From Acetobacter pomorum (GTDB lineage Bacteria > Pseudomonadota > Alphaproteobacteria > Acetobacterales > Acetobacteraceae): 64,000 nucleotides of DNA. Location of the stretch: assembly GCF_002738225.1 (NCBI RefSeq), contig NZ_PEBQ01000087.1, positions 1 through 64,000 on the forward strand, in the 5' to 3' direction. The position numbers and the translations under genes were made by a program. A model generated the notes under the pieces. That model was not told the origin of the DNA and did not search any database. It saw only the letters and a program-made list of their open reading frames with translations. Every line of letters starts with the position of its first letter. Positions within the stretch are counted from its first letter, which is position 1. Below are positions 8,842 through 18,896 of this stretch, one piece after another.

Positions 8842-9246
8842 CTATCGGCCTCGGCCGCCTCCGGGGCCACCACCATGGCCGCCGCCACCCGGACCACCTC
8901 CGCCAAAATGACCGCCCCCTCCGCCGGGGCCCATTCCACCTGGCGGGCGTCCGCCGCCTCCACCGCCGCCAGGGCGTGGGCCTATTCCACCACCACCTGG
9001 TGGTGGGCCTCCGTGGCCACCTGGGCCACCATGTGGGCCAAAGCCTGACCGTGGGGGACGTGGGCCACGACCACCGCCCCAGCCTCCTCCCCAACCGCCA
9101 TAACCATAATAATCATCATACACGGGGCCATAGCCTGAATATCCATAAGGATAATACAAACCGCCATCACCATAATAGGGACCACCGCATGCGCTCAGGC
9201 TGCACAGCAACCCCAGAGCAGACAGCTTTAATGTCAGTTTTTTCAC
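8842..9246 (-). CDS. Glycine/proline/histidine-rich putative lipoprotein
   Basis: A 134-residue exported protein. Residues 1-20 form a lipoprotein signal (MKKLTLKLSALGLLCSLSAC) with lipobox LSAC, so Cys20 is probably lipidated. A Tyr/Gly-rich stretch (about 21-50) follows, then a Gly/Pro/Arg/His-rich repetitive tail to the end. No enzymatic domain is seen; low-complexity tails of this kind occur in small surface or outer-membrane lipoproteins. It follows tyrS on the same strand by 21 bp and ends in an intrinsic terminator. The frame overlaps a longer antisense shadow, but signal peptide, ribosome binding site and terminator support this one. Confidence 0.78.
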   Translation of the reverse strand: MKKLTLKLSALGLLCSLSACGGPYYGDGGLYYPYGYSGYGPVYDDYYGYGGWGGGWGGGRGPRPPRSGFGPHGGPGGHGGPPPGGGGIGPRPGGGGGGGRPPGGMGPGGGGGHFGGGGPGGGGHGGGPGGGRGR

Positions 9247-9267
9247 GGTAGCCTCCTTATCGGTTTA

Positions 9268-10536
9268 TCAGGCTGAAACCCCAACCTTCACCAGAACATG
9301 ATGTTTTTTGCCAGCAGAAAGTTTAATGGCGCCATCAATCATATCCTGCTGCGTAATCAGCTTATTTTCATCCTGTATCACATCATTATTGAGGCGTGCG
9401 CCCCCGCCTCTTATCAAGCGCCGGGCTTCCCCGTTTGTCTTCACCAGTCCAACCTCTGCAAAAAGACGAAAAGCCGGAATACCCGCAGTTATATCGGCTT
9501 CGGCCACTTCATGCACCGGCAAGTCTGCAGCAGCCACGCGGCCTTCCTCAAACGTCTGGCGGGCAGCTTCTGCCGCCGCCAAAGCTGCATTCCGCCCATG
9601 GCACAAGGCTGTCGCCTCTGTTGCCAGCACCTTTTTGGCTTCGTTGATTTCCGCGCCTTGCAAGGCTTCCAGACGCGCACATTCTTCAAGCGGCAGTTCC
9701 GTAAACAAGCGCAGAAAACGGCCTACATCCGCATCTTCCGTATTGCGCCAGAACTGCCAGTAATCAAACACTGGCAAGCGTTTTTCAGAAAGCCACACCG
9801 CACCATTGGCTGTCTTGCCCATTTTGGCGCCAGATGACGTTGTAAGCAGCGGTGTGGTCAGCCCCATAACGCTTTTCTGATCCGTGCGGCGCACAAGTTC
9901 TACGCCGGAAATAATGTTGCCCCATTGGTCTGACCCACCAAGCTGCAACACCACATCCATACGGCGGTTTAGTTCACGGAAATCATAGGACTGGAGAATG
10001 GAGTAATTGAATTCCAGAAATGTTAGCCCCTGCTCACGTTCAAGGCGATTTTTTACGGAATCAAATGCCAGCATACGATTGATGGAAAAATGCACGCCCA
10101 CATCACGCAGCAGATCAATATAGGCCAGTTTATCAAGCCAATCTGCGTTGTTCACAAGTGCTGCTTCTGATGCCCCCTCACCAAAGGTAAGAAACTGGCG
10201 CAGGCAACCTTCAATACCAGCCAGGTTGGTCTGGATGATATCTTCTGTCATCAATCGCCGGGCTTCTTCGCGGAAGGATGGATCCCCAATACGGGCCGTG
10301 CCGCCACCCACCAGTGCGACAGGGCGATGCCCGTGTTTTTGCAGCAGCCGCAACATCATAATCTGGATAAGGCTGCCTACGTGCAAACTATCTGCCGTAG
10401 GATCAAACCCAATATAGGCCGCAACGGATTTTTCTGCCATCAGCGCATCCAGCGCATCGGCATCCGTGCACTGAAAAATAAAGCCGCGCGCTGCGGCCTC
10501 CCGCATGAAAGAACTCTTAAACCCGTTCTCGACCAT
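9268..10536 (-). CDS. tyrS: Tyrosyl-tRNA synthetase
   Basis: Charges tRNA-Tyr in the cytosol. 422 aa, the normal length for the TyrS class Ic family. The HIGH-like motif is HVGS in [12 protein letters not shown], the KMSKS-like loop is KMGKT (normal for TyrRS), and the C-terminal S4 RNA-binding domain (about 350-422) contains [16 protein letters not shown] ribosome binding site (AAGGGA) lies about 7 nt before the ATG at 10536. It lies downstream of tldD on the same strand with a 118-bp gap. Confidence 0.97.
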   Translation of the reverse strand: MVENGFKSSFMREAAARGFIFQCTDADALDALMAEKSVAAYIGFDPTADSLHVGSLIQIMMLRLLQKHGHRPVALVGGGTARIGDPSFREEARRLMTEDIIQTNLAGIEGCLRQFLTFGEGASEAALVNNADWLDKLAYIDLLRDVGVHFSINRMLAFDSVKNRLEREQGLTFLEFNYSILQSYDFRELNRRMDVVLQLGGSDQWGNIISGVELVRRTDQKSVMGLTTPLLTTSSGAKMGKTANGAVWLSEKRLPVFDYWQFWRNTEDADVGRFLRLFTELPLEECARLEALQGAEINEAKKVLATEATALCHGRNAALAAAEAARQTFEEGRVAAADLPVHEVAEADITAGIPAFRLFAEVGLVKTNGEARRLIRGGGARLNNDVIQDENKLITQQDMIDGAIKLSAGKKHHVLVKVGVSA

Positions 10537-10654
10537 TATCTTGTCCCTTCTCTCCGGCCCCTATCTGCGGGGCAGAACCAGCAGACAGACGCTCTAGCAT
10601 GGGAGAGCAAAGAACAGAAACACTCAGCCCAACCGCATTTGGCTGAAAAAAACT

Positions 10655-12112
10655 TTAGGCTGTACCACCCACGGTCAGACCGGTCATTTTAAGGGAGGGC
10701 TGGCCTACCCCTACCGGCACGCCCTGCCCGGCTTTACCGCATGTGCCAATACCGGGGTCCAGTTCCAGATTGCCTCCAATCATGGAAACCTGTGTCATGG
10801 CCTCTGCCCCACTTCCAATCAGGGTTGCGCCTTTTACTGGCGCTGTGACACGGCCATTTTCGATCAGATAGGCTTCAGAGGCGGCAAATACAAACTTGCC
10901 TGATGTAATATCCACCTGCCCGCCCCCAAAATGCACGGCATATAAGCCGCGCTTTACAGAGGAAATCATTTCCTCTGTTGTAGAGGAACCGGGCTGCATG
11001 ATGGTATTGGTCATGCGCGGCAAAGGCATATGCGCGTATGACTGGCGACGGCCATTTCCTGTGGGCGCCACCCCCATAAGGCGGGCATTGAGCCTATCCT
11101 GCAAGTAGCCTTGCAAAATCCCGTCCTCAATCAACACTGTGCGGCCTGTGGGTGTGCCCTCATCATCAATGGTCAGGCTTCCACGTCGATCTGGCAAAGA
11201 TCCATCATCCACTACTGTTACCCCAGGGGATGCAACACGCTTGCCAATACATCCGGCAAAAACAGATGTGCCTTTACGGTTGAAATCACCTTCCAACCCG
11301 TGGCCAACAGCTTCGTGCAATAAAATACCGGGCCAACCTGCCCCCAGCACAACCTCCATGGCCCCTGCCGGAGCGGGCTGTGCTTCCAACGCAACCAATG
11401 CCTGCCGCATAGCTTCATCCACAGCACCCTGCCATGTTTCTTCATTCAGCAAACGGTTGATTTCATATCGGCCACCCAACCCGTAGCTTCCACTTTCACG
11501 CTTGCCATCATGTTCCACAACAACAGATACATTCAGCCGCACCAATGGCCGCAAATCCGCCGCCCGCGTGCCATCGGCCCGCATGATCTGCACAGCCTGC
11601 CATTCCCCTGTAAGAGAAGCCATAACCTGCACCACGCGGCTATCCTTGCCGCGCGCATAGGCATCTATCTGTGAAAGGAGGCCAGAGCGTGTGGCAAAAT
11701 CGCTTTCACCCAGCGGATTTGCATCTGTATAAAGCCGCTGGTTTGTGGCCCGTGGGGGCGCTGCCATCTGGCCAGAACGCCCGGCACGTACCGCACTTAC
11801 TGCATCGACCGCACGGAGCAAAGAAGACCGGCTGAGTTCATCAGAATGTGCAAAACCTGTTTCTTCCCCCAATACAGCGCGCAAGCCAAACCCGCTGCTG
11901 GTATTAAAAGAGGCAGAGCGAATCACACCATCATCAAGTGAGATACCCTCACTTTCTCTGTACTCCAGAAAAAGCTCGCCATCTTCCATGCCGTCCAAAG
12001 CCGTTTTTGTCAGCTTTTCCGCATCATCTTTATGCAGCTGCGCATCAGGACGATGGAAAAACAGCGCGTCCGTAACAGCCAAAGCACCCGGATGCTGAGA
12101 AGAAGAAGACAT
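10655..12112 (-). CDS. tldD: Metalloprotease TldD
   Basis: Zinc-dependent peptidase subunit that normally works with TldE/PmbA in processing modified peptides and toxins. The 485-residue form from the ATG at 12112 (MSSSSQHPGALAV) is chosen; the frame is open to 12169, but those residues look non-coding. The catalytic HExxxH motif is present as LLHEAVGHGLEGDF. The C-terminal region (GKFVFAASEAYLIENG) is diagnostic of TldD. The partner tldE/pmbA is not in this window. Confidence 0.93.
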   Translation of the reverse strand: MSSSSQHPGALAVTDALFFHRPDAQLHKDDAEKLTKTALDGMEDGELFLEYRESEGISLDDGVIRSASFNTSSGFGLRAVLGEETGFAHSDELSRSSLLRAVDAVSAVRAGRSGQMAAPPRATNQRLYTDANPLGESDFATRSGLLSQIDAYARGKDSRVVQVMASLTGEWQAVQIMRADGTRAADLRPLVRLNVSVVVEHDGKRESGSYGLGGRYEINRLLNEETWQGAVDEAMRQALVALEAQPAPAGAMEVVLGAGWPGILLHEAVGHGLEGDFNRKGTSVFAGCIGKRVASPGVTVVDDGSLPDRRGSLTIDDEGTPTGRTVLIEDGILQGYLQDRLNARLMGVAPTGNGRRQSYAHMPLPRMTNTIMQPGSSTTEEMISSVKRGLYAVHFGGGQVDITSGKFVFAASEAYLIENGRVTAPVKGATLIGSGAEAMTQVSMIGGNLELDPGIGTCGKAGQGVPVGVGQPSLKMTGLTVGGTA

Positions 12113-12237
12113 GCACGACAACCCTTCAGGAAGAAATGGCCATACCGTAATGGCGCATACACAAAACATAGGAAGTTAAACGGCCACGTAAACCCGGTAT
12201 GGCGGCCTTTTCCATCTTTCGGCTGGCAGAGCCTGAT

Positions 12238-12933
12238 TTATATGCCTGGCAGTTCATTAACAGTGACAACACGCCAGCCCACTTCCAGACGTTCCAGAAT
12301 AGTGAGCGCCAGATTTTGCACGGAAAAATGGAGCGCGGTTTGGGCATGAATGTGTAAGGCATGCGCCAAAGCTGCACGCACCACTCCACCATGCGTCACG
12401 GCAACAATATCCTGATGGGCATATTTTTGTGCAAGTCTGTCCAACAAGCGGCCTACACGTGCGCAAACATCAATCATACTTTCGCCTTCAGGTGGGCATT
12501 CTGTAGCACCCACTGCCCAGAAAGGATGAGGAGCAAGATTGAGATGTTGCGGGAGCTCCTCATAGGGCAAACCCTGCCACTTACCCAGATTTTGCTCAAT
12601 CAGATCTGGCTCCACTGTTAGTGTGGCCGGGCCATAACCTGCTTCCTGCACAGCCAATGCTGTACGCTGTGTTCGAGATAGCGGGCTAACAAGCCAATGT
12701 GCAGGTTTTGGCAAACGTTCCGCCAAAGCCCGGTACATAGGCCGTTGGGCAATAAGACTATCTGGGCACAAAGGCACATCCATGGCCCCGTACATGCACA
12801 TACGGGCATTTTCTTCCACCAGTGCATGGCGGATCAGCCAAAAGCGCGTAATACCGGGGGCAAGTTTGGGACCATCCAGAAAATGATCCTGAGATGAGGG
12901 TAAAACCTTGGGAAGATCTCTGATTTCATTCAT
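12238..12933 (-). CDS. Histidine phosphatase superfamily protein (phosphoglycerate mutase-like)
   Basis: 231 aa from the ATG at 12933; a TTG at 12969 is the alternative start. The phosphorylated His lies in LIRHALVEEN (His36) and the second catalytic His in AVTHGGVVRAAL, defining branch 1 of the histidine phosphatases. The first motif is RHA instead of the commoner RHG. It could be an alpha-ribazole phosphatase-like (CobC) or a general phosphatase; no cobalamin genes are adjacent. It sits between the 715-aa PLP-like gene and tldD on the same strand, consistent with a transcription unit. Confidence 0.8.
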   Translation of the reverse strand: MNEIRDLPKVLPSSQDHFLDGPKLAPGITRFWLIRHALVEENARMCMYGAMDVPLCPDSLIAQRPMYRALAERLPKPAHWLVSPLSRTQRTALAVQEAGYGPATLTVEPDLIEQNLGKWQGLPYEELPQHLNLAPHPFWAVGATECPPEGESMIDVCARVGRLLDRLAQKYAHQDIVAVTHGGVVRAALAHALHIHAQTALHFSVQNLALTILERLEVGWRVVTVNELPGI

Positions 12934-12986
12934 AGTGTGTGTTGTGCGGCCACCTTTTATGCAACGCAAGAGCGGAAAAATCTGCC

Positions 12987-15134
12987 CTACAATGCAACAG
13001 GCAGCAACGTCTCCGCCTCTATATCCATGATGTTTTCCGGGGGCGCAGAAAGCTTTTTTTCTTCAGATTTTTGTAAAAATGCCCAATAGCGCAGGATCAG
13101 AACAATCTTTTCCAAAGCATTTTGGATATTTTGTCTTTCCTGCTCCAAATAGGCATCATACATCATGCCAGTTGGCATATCTGATCCAGAAATATGGCGT
13201 GCACTTACCGAAATTCTTAACGCGCCAGCCATTTGCCCCCGTGCGCCCCCATATGGCACTGCAACAGGCTGCCCCAAATGGTAACTATTGGCCATAATCC
13301 GGCGCACAGTATCTGAGCAGCCAAATGGCAGATACCCAGCAAGATCCTGTTTTAACCACACATACAACTGGCGGCATTCTTCAAAATCAAGAACCGGAAG
13401 CAAGCCACCATGCTCCCCACTTTTTACCAGAAAAGAAAAAATGGTTTGGTGGTTATCCCATGCGTTGGGCAGAGCATCCCGTGTGATAAACGCCTCGGCC
13501 AACAGTTCCACTCTCTGATTCTGTTTCAGAATATGGCGTATTCCGCTTAAAAAACTTTCCAAACGACGTATTTTTTCTACCGCCGGAACTTCAGAGAAAC
13601 GTTTGATTTCCGCACATGCGCCAACCCAGCGAAGCAGCAGCCCCAAGTTAAACCCGTTATTTAAAAAGGCTGTTGCCTTGCAGGTCGGCCAGTCTGCCTG
13701 ATTAAAATAGGCTGCCAATCCAGAGGGCAGCACAGCATGGGCCAACCGTTGTTTCCACGTTTTCGGGAGTAGAAGAGCGCCACAAAATGCTGGCCCGGTA
13801 TAAAATTTGGAACCAGTAACCATCACAGCCCAATTCTGCTGCAAATAGGCTTTTATGCGTTCAGGCATCAAACGCGCCTGACAGGCATCAACCACAACAT
13901 CTATCTGGCCCGGATATGTATGACACAGCGCCTGCACAACCTGTATATCCGGCACAAGCTGGCCTGTTTTGGAGGTATCCAACAAATAAAGCAGCACACG
14001 TTGCCCCGCCTGTATGGCTTTATGAATTTGCTGCTGACAAATATGGAAAATATTTTGCCGGGAATTCAGTTCTCCATTTTCGGTGCGCAAAGGGGCTGTC
14101 ACCAACTGCGTCCCCGCCGGGAAGCCAGCTATTTTCTCACTTTTCCGCACACGAACACCCAGAGCTGTCGTGCTGGCAAAATGCCTGCCCTGAGTCGCCA
14201 AAGGCACACCGCTACCTGTTTCTTCCACCCCAGCCAAAACCACACAGACCGCAGGATTAAGGGGTAACGATAACGCAAGCGCCGCCAGAACAGAATCCGT
14301 TCCCGATGGGGCCAAAATACAGTTATCTGGTGCTTCAACTCCGTAATATTGCGCAAGAAACGTTTTAATCTCCGTTTCCAATGCACATAACGGATGTTCT
14401 GGCGGCTGCACCAACATATCCCGCACCAACTCCAGCCGCTTTTGCTCTATGGCGTTGAACGCAAATAAAGATGGTGATGACGCTGTGGAAGAAGAATACT
14501 GCCCACCCGCACCAGACGGGCCATAAATACATCCGTAACGATTCTGGCGCGTTTGCGAATCCAGACCAAGTCTTTCATCGCCGCCTTCTGCCATCAGCAC
14601 ATTGGATGACCCCAGATACGGCCAGACATGTTGTGCCCACTGGTAAAAATTTGAACAACTTTCTGTGTAAGCAGAAACGGACTGCAAACCCGTATCGATC
14701 AAAAATATGGAAAAAACCTGCTGTTCACACGTATTCCATAACCATTTCTGGTCAGGCACAATATCTGCGGCCACTGCTTCAACCCATGTTTCAGGGGAAA
14801 TTTCCATATTCGTGGCAGATGCTTTCCAGCAACGTGCGGCACTTCGCGCACCGGCAACCCATATACGTTTTAAATCTTTCTCCGAAACAGGTGCCGACAG
14901 GCCATTCAAAAGAAAAGCCATCTCCAACGCCATACGGGCGTAAAAAAAAGCCACCGCACTGCTTTCCAGCACAGGCTTCCCGAAAACCGCTGTCCAGAGT
15001 CCTTTTATATTTTGCAAAACAAACGGGAAAGATTGGTCTGGTTTTCCAACAACAGGAGAGGAATCAGCTAGAAATTCCAGTTCCGGAACCATATGCACCC
15101 ACTGCACTGGATCTGTTAGGCTGGTTCCTGTCAT
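12987..15134 (-). CDS. Uncharacterised 715-aa protein with a PLP-dependent (fold type I, class V-like) core
   Basis: Not recognised as a characterised enzyme. Residues 1 to about 230 form a helical, Trp-rich N-terminal part. At 199-222 the segment RYGCIYGP...YSSSTASSPS looks like a conserved linker. The rest resembles a fold-type I PLP enzyme: a phosphate-cup-like loop APSGTDS (275-281), a cofactor aspartate with a nearby Gln in VVVDACQARL (Asp416, Gln419), and a Schiff-base lysine candidate in VTGSKFYTGP (Lys443). By order and spacing these match cysteine desulfurase/class V aminotransferases, but no catalytic Cys loop is evident. It is divergent from rfbB. The start at 15134 lacks a strong ribosome binding site. 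Function is unknown; decarboxylase, lyase or aminotransferase activity is possible. Confidence 0.8.
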   Translation of the reverse strand: MTGTSLTDPVQWVHMVPELEFLADSSPVVGKPDQSFPFVLQNIKGLWTAVFGKPVLESSAVAFFYARMALEMAFLLNGLSAPVSEKDLKRIWVAGARSAARCWKASATNMEISPETWVEAVAADIVPDQKWLWNTCEQQVFSIFLIDTGLQSVSAYTESCSNFYQWAQHVWPYLGSSNVLMAEGGDERLGLDSQTRQNRYGCIYGPSGAGGQYSSSTASSPSLFAFNAIEQKRLELVRDMLVQPPEHPLCALETEIKTFLAQYYGVEAPDNCILAPSGTDSVLAALALSLPLNPAVCVVLAGVEETGSGVPLATQGRHFASTTALGVRVRKSEKIAGFPAGTQLVTAPLRTENGELNSRQNIFHICQQQIHKAIQAGQRVLLYLLDTSKTGQLVPDIQVVQALCHTYPGQIDVVVDACQARLMPERIKAYLQQNWAVMVTGSKFYTGPAFCGALLLPKTWKQRLAHAVLPSGLAAYFNQADWPTCKATAFLNNGFNLGLLLRWVGACAEIKRFSEVPAVEKIRRLESFLSGIRHILKQNQRVELLAEAFITRDALPNAWDNHQTIFSFLVKSGEHGGLLPVLDFEECRQLYVWLKQDLAGYLPFGCSDTVRRIMANSYHLGQPVAVPYGGARGQMAGALRISVSARHISGSDMPTGMMYDAYLEQERQNIQNALEKIVLILRYWAFLQKSEEKKLSAPPENIMDIEAETLLPVAL

Positions 15135-15335
15135 TGAATTAAAAACACCCTCATCTATAGAAGTTCTACCTCATCAGACCCAGTATAATTTTATCTAACG
15201 GCCAAGACATCCTTTTCTATCCAGATTTGCACAGAAATAACATAAGAATGCTGGAGAATTGCTTTCTTCTCCCATATGACTGATAAGCTCTTATCAGGCA
15301 ATTATATCATTTTTGGTCTTGAAGAACGGTATAGC

Positions 15336-16394
15336 ATGCGCATCTTATTAACAGGCGGCTGTGGATTTATCGGATCTGCTGTTATCCGTCATATCATACA
15401 CGATACTCCACATTCTGTCTTAAATGTTGACTGCATGACCTATGCAGCCTCCCCTGAGACTGTTGAGGATGCTCCCCAAAGCGAGCGTTATACATTCTCA
15501 CAAACCAACATCACAGATACGGCGGCGCTGGAAAAACTGTTCAGCAGCTTCAAGCCGGATGCGGTCATGCACCTGGCAGCAGAAAGCCACGTTGACCGCT
15601 CCATTGATGGGCCGGGTGTCTTTATTCAGACAAACGTGGTGGGTACATATTCCATGCTGGAAGCTGCCCGCAAATACTGGATGGGCCTGGATGAGGAAGC
15701 ACAAAAAGCTTTCCGCTTCCATCACATCTCAACAGATGAGGTTTTTGGGGCTTTGGGGCCAAAAGACCCTCCGTTTACCGAAACCACTCCGTATGACCCG
15801 CGTAGCCCATATTCTGCCAGCAAGGCGTCTTCCGATCATCTGGTGCGGGCGTGGTATCATACATTCGGGCTGCCGACTTTTGTCACCAACACGACAAACA
15901 ACTACGGCATCTGGCATTTCCCTGAAAAGCTGATCCCGTTGATCACCATCAATGCCATTGAGGGCAAGGAACTGCCTGTATACGGCAAGGGTGACAATGT
16001 GCGTGACTGGCTGTTTGTAGAAGATCACGCCGAAGCACTGGTAAAGGCCGTTGAAAAAGGCGTGCCGGGAGAAACCTACGCAATTGGCGCACGCCAGCCG
16101 CGCACCAATCTGGAAGTTGTGCAGACAATTTGCCGGATTCTGGATGAGCTTGCTCCCGATGCCGCAGGCCCCCGTGAACGACTGATCCGTTATGTAACAG
16201 ATCGTCCCGGCCATGATTTCCGCTACGAAATTGATCCTTCCCACGCAGAACAGGCATTGGGTTGGAAAGCCAAACATAATTTTGAAACCGGCATCCGCCG
16301 CACGGTCCAGTGGTATCTGGACAACCGCGTATGGTGGGAAAACATTCGTTCCCGCCGTTATACAGGACAGAGACTGGGAACAACCGCACAATGA
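15336..16394 (+). CDS. rfbB: dTDP-glucose 4,6-dehydratase
   Basis: Second step of dTDP-L-rhamnose synthesis: dTDP-D-glucose to dTDP-4-keto-6-deoxy-D-glucose. The ATG at 15336 gives 352 aa beginning [15 protein letters not shown], the NAD-binding GxxGxxG; the open frame to 15276 would add 20 unlikely residues. The catalytic Thr-Asp-Glu (133-135, STDEVFG) and Tyr159/Lys163 (YSASK) are present. It is the first gene of the rfbBACD operon, and its stop overlaps the rfbA start (ATGA). Confidence 0.96.
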   Translation: MRILLTGGCGFIGSAVIRHIIHDTPHSVLNVDCMTYAASPETVEDAPQSERYTFSQTNITDTAALEKLFSSFKPDAVMHLAAESHVDRSIDGPGVFIQTNVVGTYSMLEAARKYWMGLDEEAQKAFRFHHISTDEVFGALGPKDPPFTETTPYDPRSPYSASKASSDHLVRAWYHTFGLPTFVTNTTNNYGIWHFPEKLIPLITINAIEGKELPVYGKGDNVRDWLFVEDHAEALVKAVEKGVPGETYAIGARQPRTNLEVVQTICRILDELAPDAAGPRERLIRYVTDRPGHDFRYEIDPSHAEQALGWKAKHNFETGIRRTVQWYLDNRVWWENIRSRRYTGQRLGTTAQ

Positions 16395-17302
16395 TTCATA
16401 AACCTTCCGCCCCCACCCCCATGAAAGGCATTCTGCTCGCTGGTGGCTCCGGGACGCGGCTTTATCCAATGACATTGGCGGCCAGCAAACAGTTGCTGCC
16501 AGTTTATGACAAACCAATGGTCTATTATCCGCTTTCCACGCTTATGCTGGCTGGCATCAAGGATATCATGATCATCAGCACCCCGCTGGATCTGCCCCAG
16601 TTCAAGCGGTTGCTTGGAGATGGCTCACAGTTTGGCGTGAACTTTGAATATCGCGTTCAGCCCACTCCTGATGGCATTCCGCAGGCATTTCTGATTGCTG
16701 AAGACTGGTTGCAGGGTTCACCCTGTGCGTTGGCTTTGGGTGATAACCTTATCTTTGCCGACCATCTGGGCGTTTCCCTACACAAAGCCGCAGCCCGCCC
16801 ACAGGGGGCTACGGTTTTTGCATATCAAGTGCGTGACCCCGAACGTTATGGGGTTGTTTCCTTTGATGAAACAGACCGCGCCCTTGAAATTGTAGAAAAA
16901 CCAACCAACCCACAATCCAACTGGGCGGTTACGGGCCTCTATTTTTATGACAATCGGGTTCTGGATTTTGCCAAACAGGTAAAACCCTCCGCACGTGGCG
17001 AACTGGAAATTACAGATCTCAACCGTCTTTATCTGGAAGAAGGTAACCTGCAGGTAGAGCGTCTGGGCCGTGGTTGTGCATGGCTGGATGCTGGTATTCC
17101 CGATAGTCTGCTAGAAGCCAGCCAGTTTGTACACACCATTCAGGCACGACAGGGTATGCTGGTGGGCTCCCCCGCAGAAGTGGCTTTCCGCATGGGCTAT
17201 ATTTCAGCCGATCATCTTAAAGACCATGCCAAACGCATGGGCAAAACAGAATTGGGACGGATACTCTTCGATCTGGCTTCAGCTGAAGAGAAAGACAACT
17301 AA
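16391..17302 (+). CDS. rfbA: Glucose-1-phosphate thymidylyltransferase
   Basis: First step of dTDP-L-rhamnose synthesis: glucose-1-phosphate plus dTTP to dTDP-glucose. It starts at the ATG at 16391 inside the rfbB stop, giving 303 aa. The nucleotidyltransferase loop [12 protein letters not shown] is at residues 15-26, and [18 protein letters not shown] and ALGDNLIF follow as expected. Length fits the short RmlA form. Confidence 0.96.
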   Translation: MIHKPSAPTPMKGILLAGGSGTRLYPMTLAASKQLLPVYDKPMVYYPLSTLMLAGIKDIMIISTPLDLPQFKRLLGDGSQFGVNFEYRVQPTPDGIPQAFLIAEDWLQGSPCALALGDNLIFADHLGVSLHKAAARPQGATVFAYQVRDPERYGVVSFDETDRALEIVEKPTNPQSNWAVTGLYFYDNRVLDFAKQVKPSARGELEITDLNRLYLEEGNLQVERLGRGCAWLDAGIPDSLLEASQFVHTIQARQGMLVGSPAEVAFRMGYISADHLKDHAKRMGKTELGRILFDLASAEEKDN

Positions 17303-17351
17303 AGTCGGCTTTTTCATTCCCTTCCAATAGCAACGTAGGAACTTTCCAAGC

Positions 17352-17930
17352 ATGAAATCCGAACGTCTTGCCATTCCCGATGTTATTTTGATCACGCCAC
17401 CACGCTTTGGTGATAACCGTGGTTTTTTTTCAGAAACCTATAATATTGAGCGCATGCGCGAAGCAGGTATTTCAGAACCTTTCGTGCAGGATAACCAGAG
17501 CCTTTCCCGCCAGAAAGGTGTTATTCGCGGCCTGCATTGCCAGCTTGATCCGTTTGCACAGGGCAAGCTGGTGCGTTGCACCCGTGGTGCCATCTGGGAT
17601 GTTGCGGTGGATGCACGCACGGGGTCTCCCACTTACGGGAAATGGGTTGCGGCTGAACTTTCAGAAGAAAACTGGTCCCAGCTTTGGATTCCCGCAGGCT
17701 TCCTGCATGGTTTTTGCACGCTGACAGAAAATGCAGAAGTGCAATATAAATGCACCTCTCTTTATAACAAAGCCTCTGAACGTGCCGTTATCTGGAATAG
17801 CCCGGAACTCGGAATAGATTGGCCCGTTAAGGCTGAGGATGCCGTATTATCCGAAAAAGACATGCAGAATCCAGATTTTTCAGCCGCCAAGGGATGGTTC
17901 CAGTATGCAGGAGAAAAAGGCCAGGCATGA
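17352..17930 (+). CDS. rfbC: dTDP-4-dehydrorhamnose 3,5-epimerase
   Basis: Third enzyme of the rhamnose pathway, epimerising C3 and C5 of the 4-keto sugar. 192 aa with a cupin fold; the active-site His62 lies in IRGLHCQ and the product-binding region in WIPAGFLHGFCTL. AGGA precedes the ATG. Its stop overlaps the rfbD start (ATGA). Confidence 0.95.
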   Translation: MKSERLAIPDVILITPPRFGDNRGFFSETYNIERMREAGISEPFVQDNQSLSRQKGVIRGLHCQLDPFAQGKLVRCTRGAIWDVAVDARTGSPTYGKWVAAELSEENWSQLWIPAGFLHGFCTLTENAEVQYKCTSLYNKASERAVIWNSPELGIDWPVKAEDAVLSEKDMQNPDFSAAKGWFQYAGEKGQA

Positions 17931-18832
17931 GCACTTTAGCTGAAACTGGTGGCCCTATTCTTGTTACCGGCGGAAAAGGCCAACTGGCAACATCTCTGGT
18001 AAATCTTGGTGGCCCGCGCATTCGCTGCGTCGGGCGCCCGGATTTTGATTTTGACCGCCCTGAAACTCTCTTGGCGACACTGGATGCAATTAAACCTGTA
18101 GCTGTTGTGAACGCCGCAGCGTGGACAGCTGTTGATCTGGCAGAAAGTGAGCCTGAAGCCGCCGCCCGCGCTAACACCACAGGGCCAGAATTACTGGCGC
18201 GTTTGTGTGCAGAACGTGGCATTCCCTTTATTCATGTCTCTACAGATTATGTTTTTAACGGAAACAAAGGCGCACCTTACGTAGAAACAGATCCTGTTTC
18301 TCCCCAGACTGTTTACGGGAGCACCAAGGCCGAGGGTGAACAGCGTATTCTCGCAGCAGACCCACAAAGCATTATTCTACGCACATCTTGGGTTTACTCT
18401 GCCCATGGTAAAAATTTTGTACGTACCATGCTCAACGCTGGCGCTAAAAACCCAGCCCTAAAGGTTGTAGGTGATCAGCGCGGCAACCCAACATGTTCTG
18501 ATGATCTGGCGCACGCCATTCTTTCCATTCTGGCAACCATTGAAAAAACCGGCTGGAAAGATGAATACGCAGGTATTTATCATGCCTGTGGTACGGGTGA
18601 GACAACATGGCATGGTCTGGCAGAAGCTGCGCTACAAAAAGCAGCGGAATACGGCCAGCCCAAACCCACCATTACGGCCATCCGCACAGAAGATTGGCCA
18701 ACTCCCGCCAAACGCCCAGCCGATTCCCGCATGGATAACAACAAGCTGAAGCGTGTATTTGGTATTCAGATGCCGCAATGGCAGGAAAGCGTAAACAAAG
18801 TGGTGCACAAGGTTTTTACGGCACCATCCTGA
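17927..18832 (+). CDS. rfbD: dTDP-4-dehydrorhamnose reductase
   Basis: Final NAD(P)H-dependent reduction to dTDP-L-rhamnose. 301 aa from the ATG at 17927, overlapping rfbC. It shows the N-terminal GGKGQL nucleotide loop, FIHVSTDYVFNG and the catalytic YGSTKAEGE (Tyr/Lys). The C-terminal substrate region is present (GIYHACGTGETTWHGLA). Confidence 0.95.
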   Translation: MSTLAETGGPILVTGGKGQLATSLVNLGGPRIRCVGRPDFDFDRPETLLATLDAIKPVAVVNAAAWTAVDLAESEPEAAARANTTGPELLARLCAERGIPFIHVSTDYVFNGNKGAPYVETDPVSPQTVYGSTKAEGEQRILAADPQSIILRTSWVYSAHGKNFVRTMLNAGAKNPALKVVGDQRGNPTCSDDLAHAILSILATIEKTGWKDEYAGIYHACGTGETTWHGLAEAALQKAAEYGQPKPTITAIRTEDWPTPAKRPADSRMDNNKLKRVFGIQMPQWQESVNKVVHKVFTAPS

Positions 18833-18896
18833 CTTTTGGGGAACCAGGCGGCCCCAAGTTCTCGTCCTAACCCATACCGCCTGACAGAATACAAAA

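Noticed and set aside
8774..9094. 106-residue Trp/Arg-rich minus-strand frame overlapping the Gly-rich lipoprotein
   Set aside because: Shifted reading of the same Gly-rich DNA; it runs through the terminator and has no signal peptide.
9804..9838. TyrS KMSKS motif appears as KMGKT
   Set aside because: This variant is normal for tyrosyl-tRNA synthetases, so it is not a defect.
10613..10653. TCAGCC/GGCTGA hairpin followed by an A-run between tyrS and tldD
   Set aside because: On the minus strand the T-run comes before the stem rather than after it, so it does not fit an intrinsic terminator for tldD.
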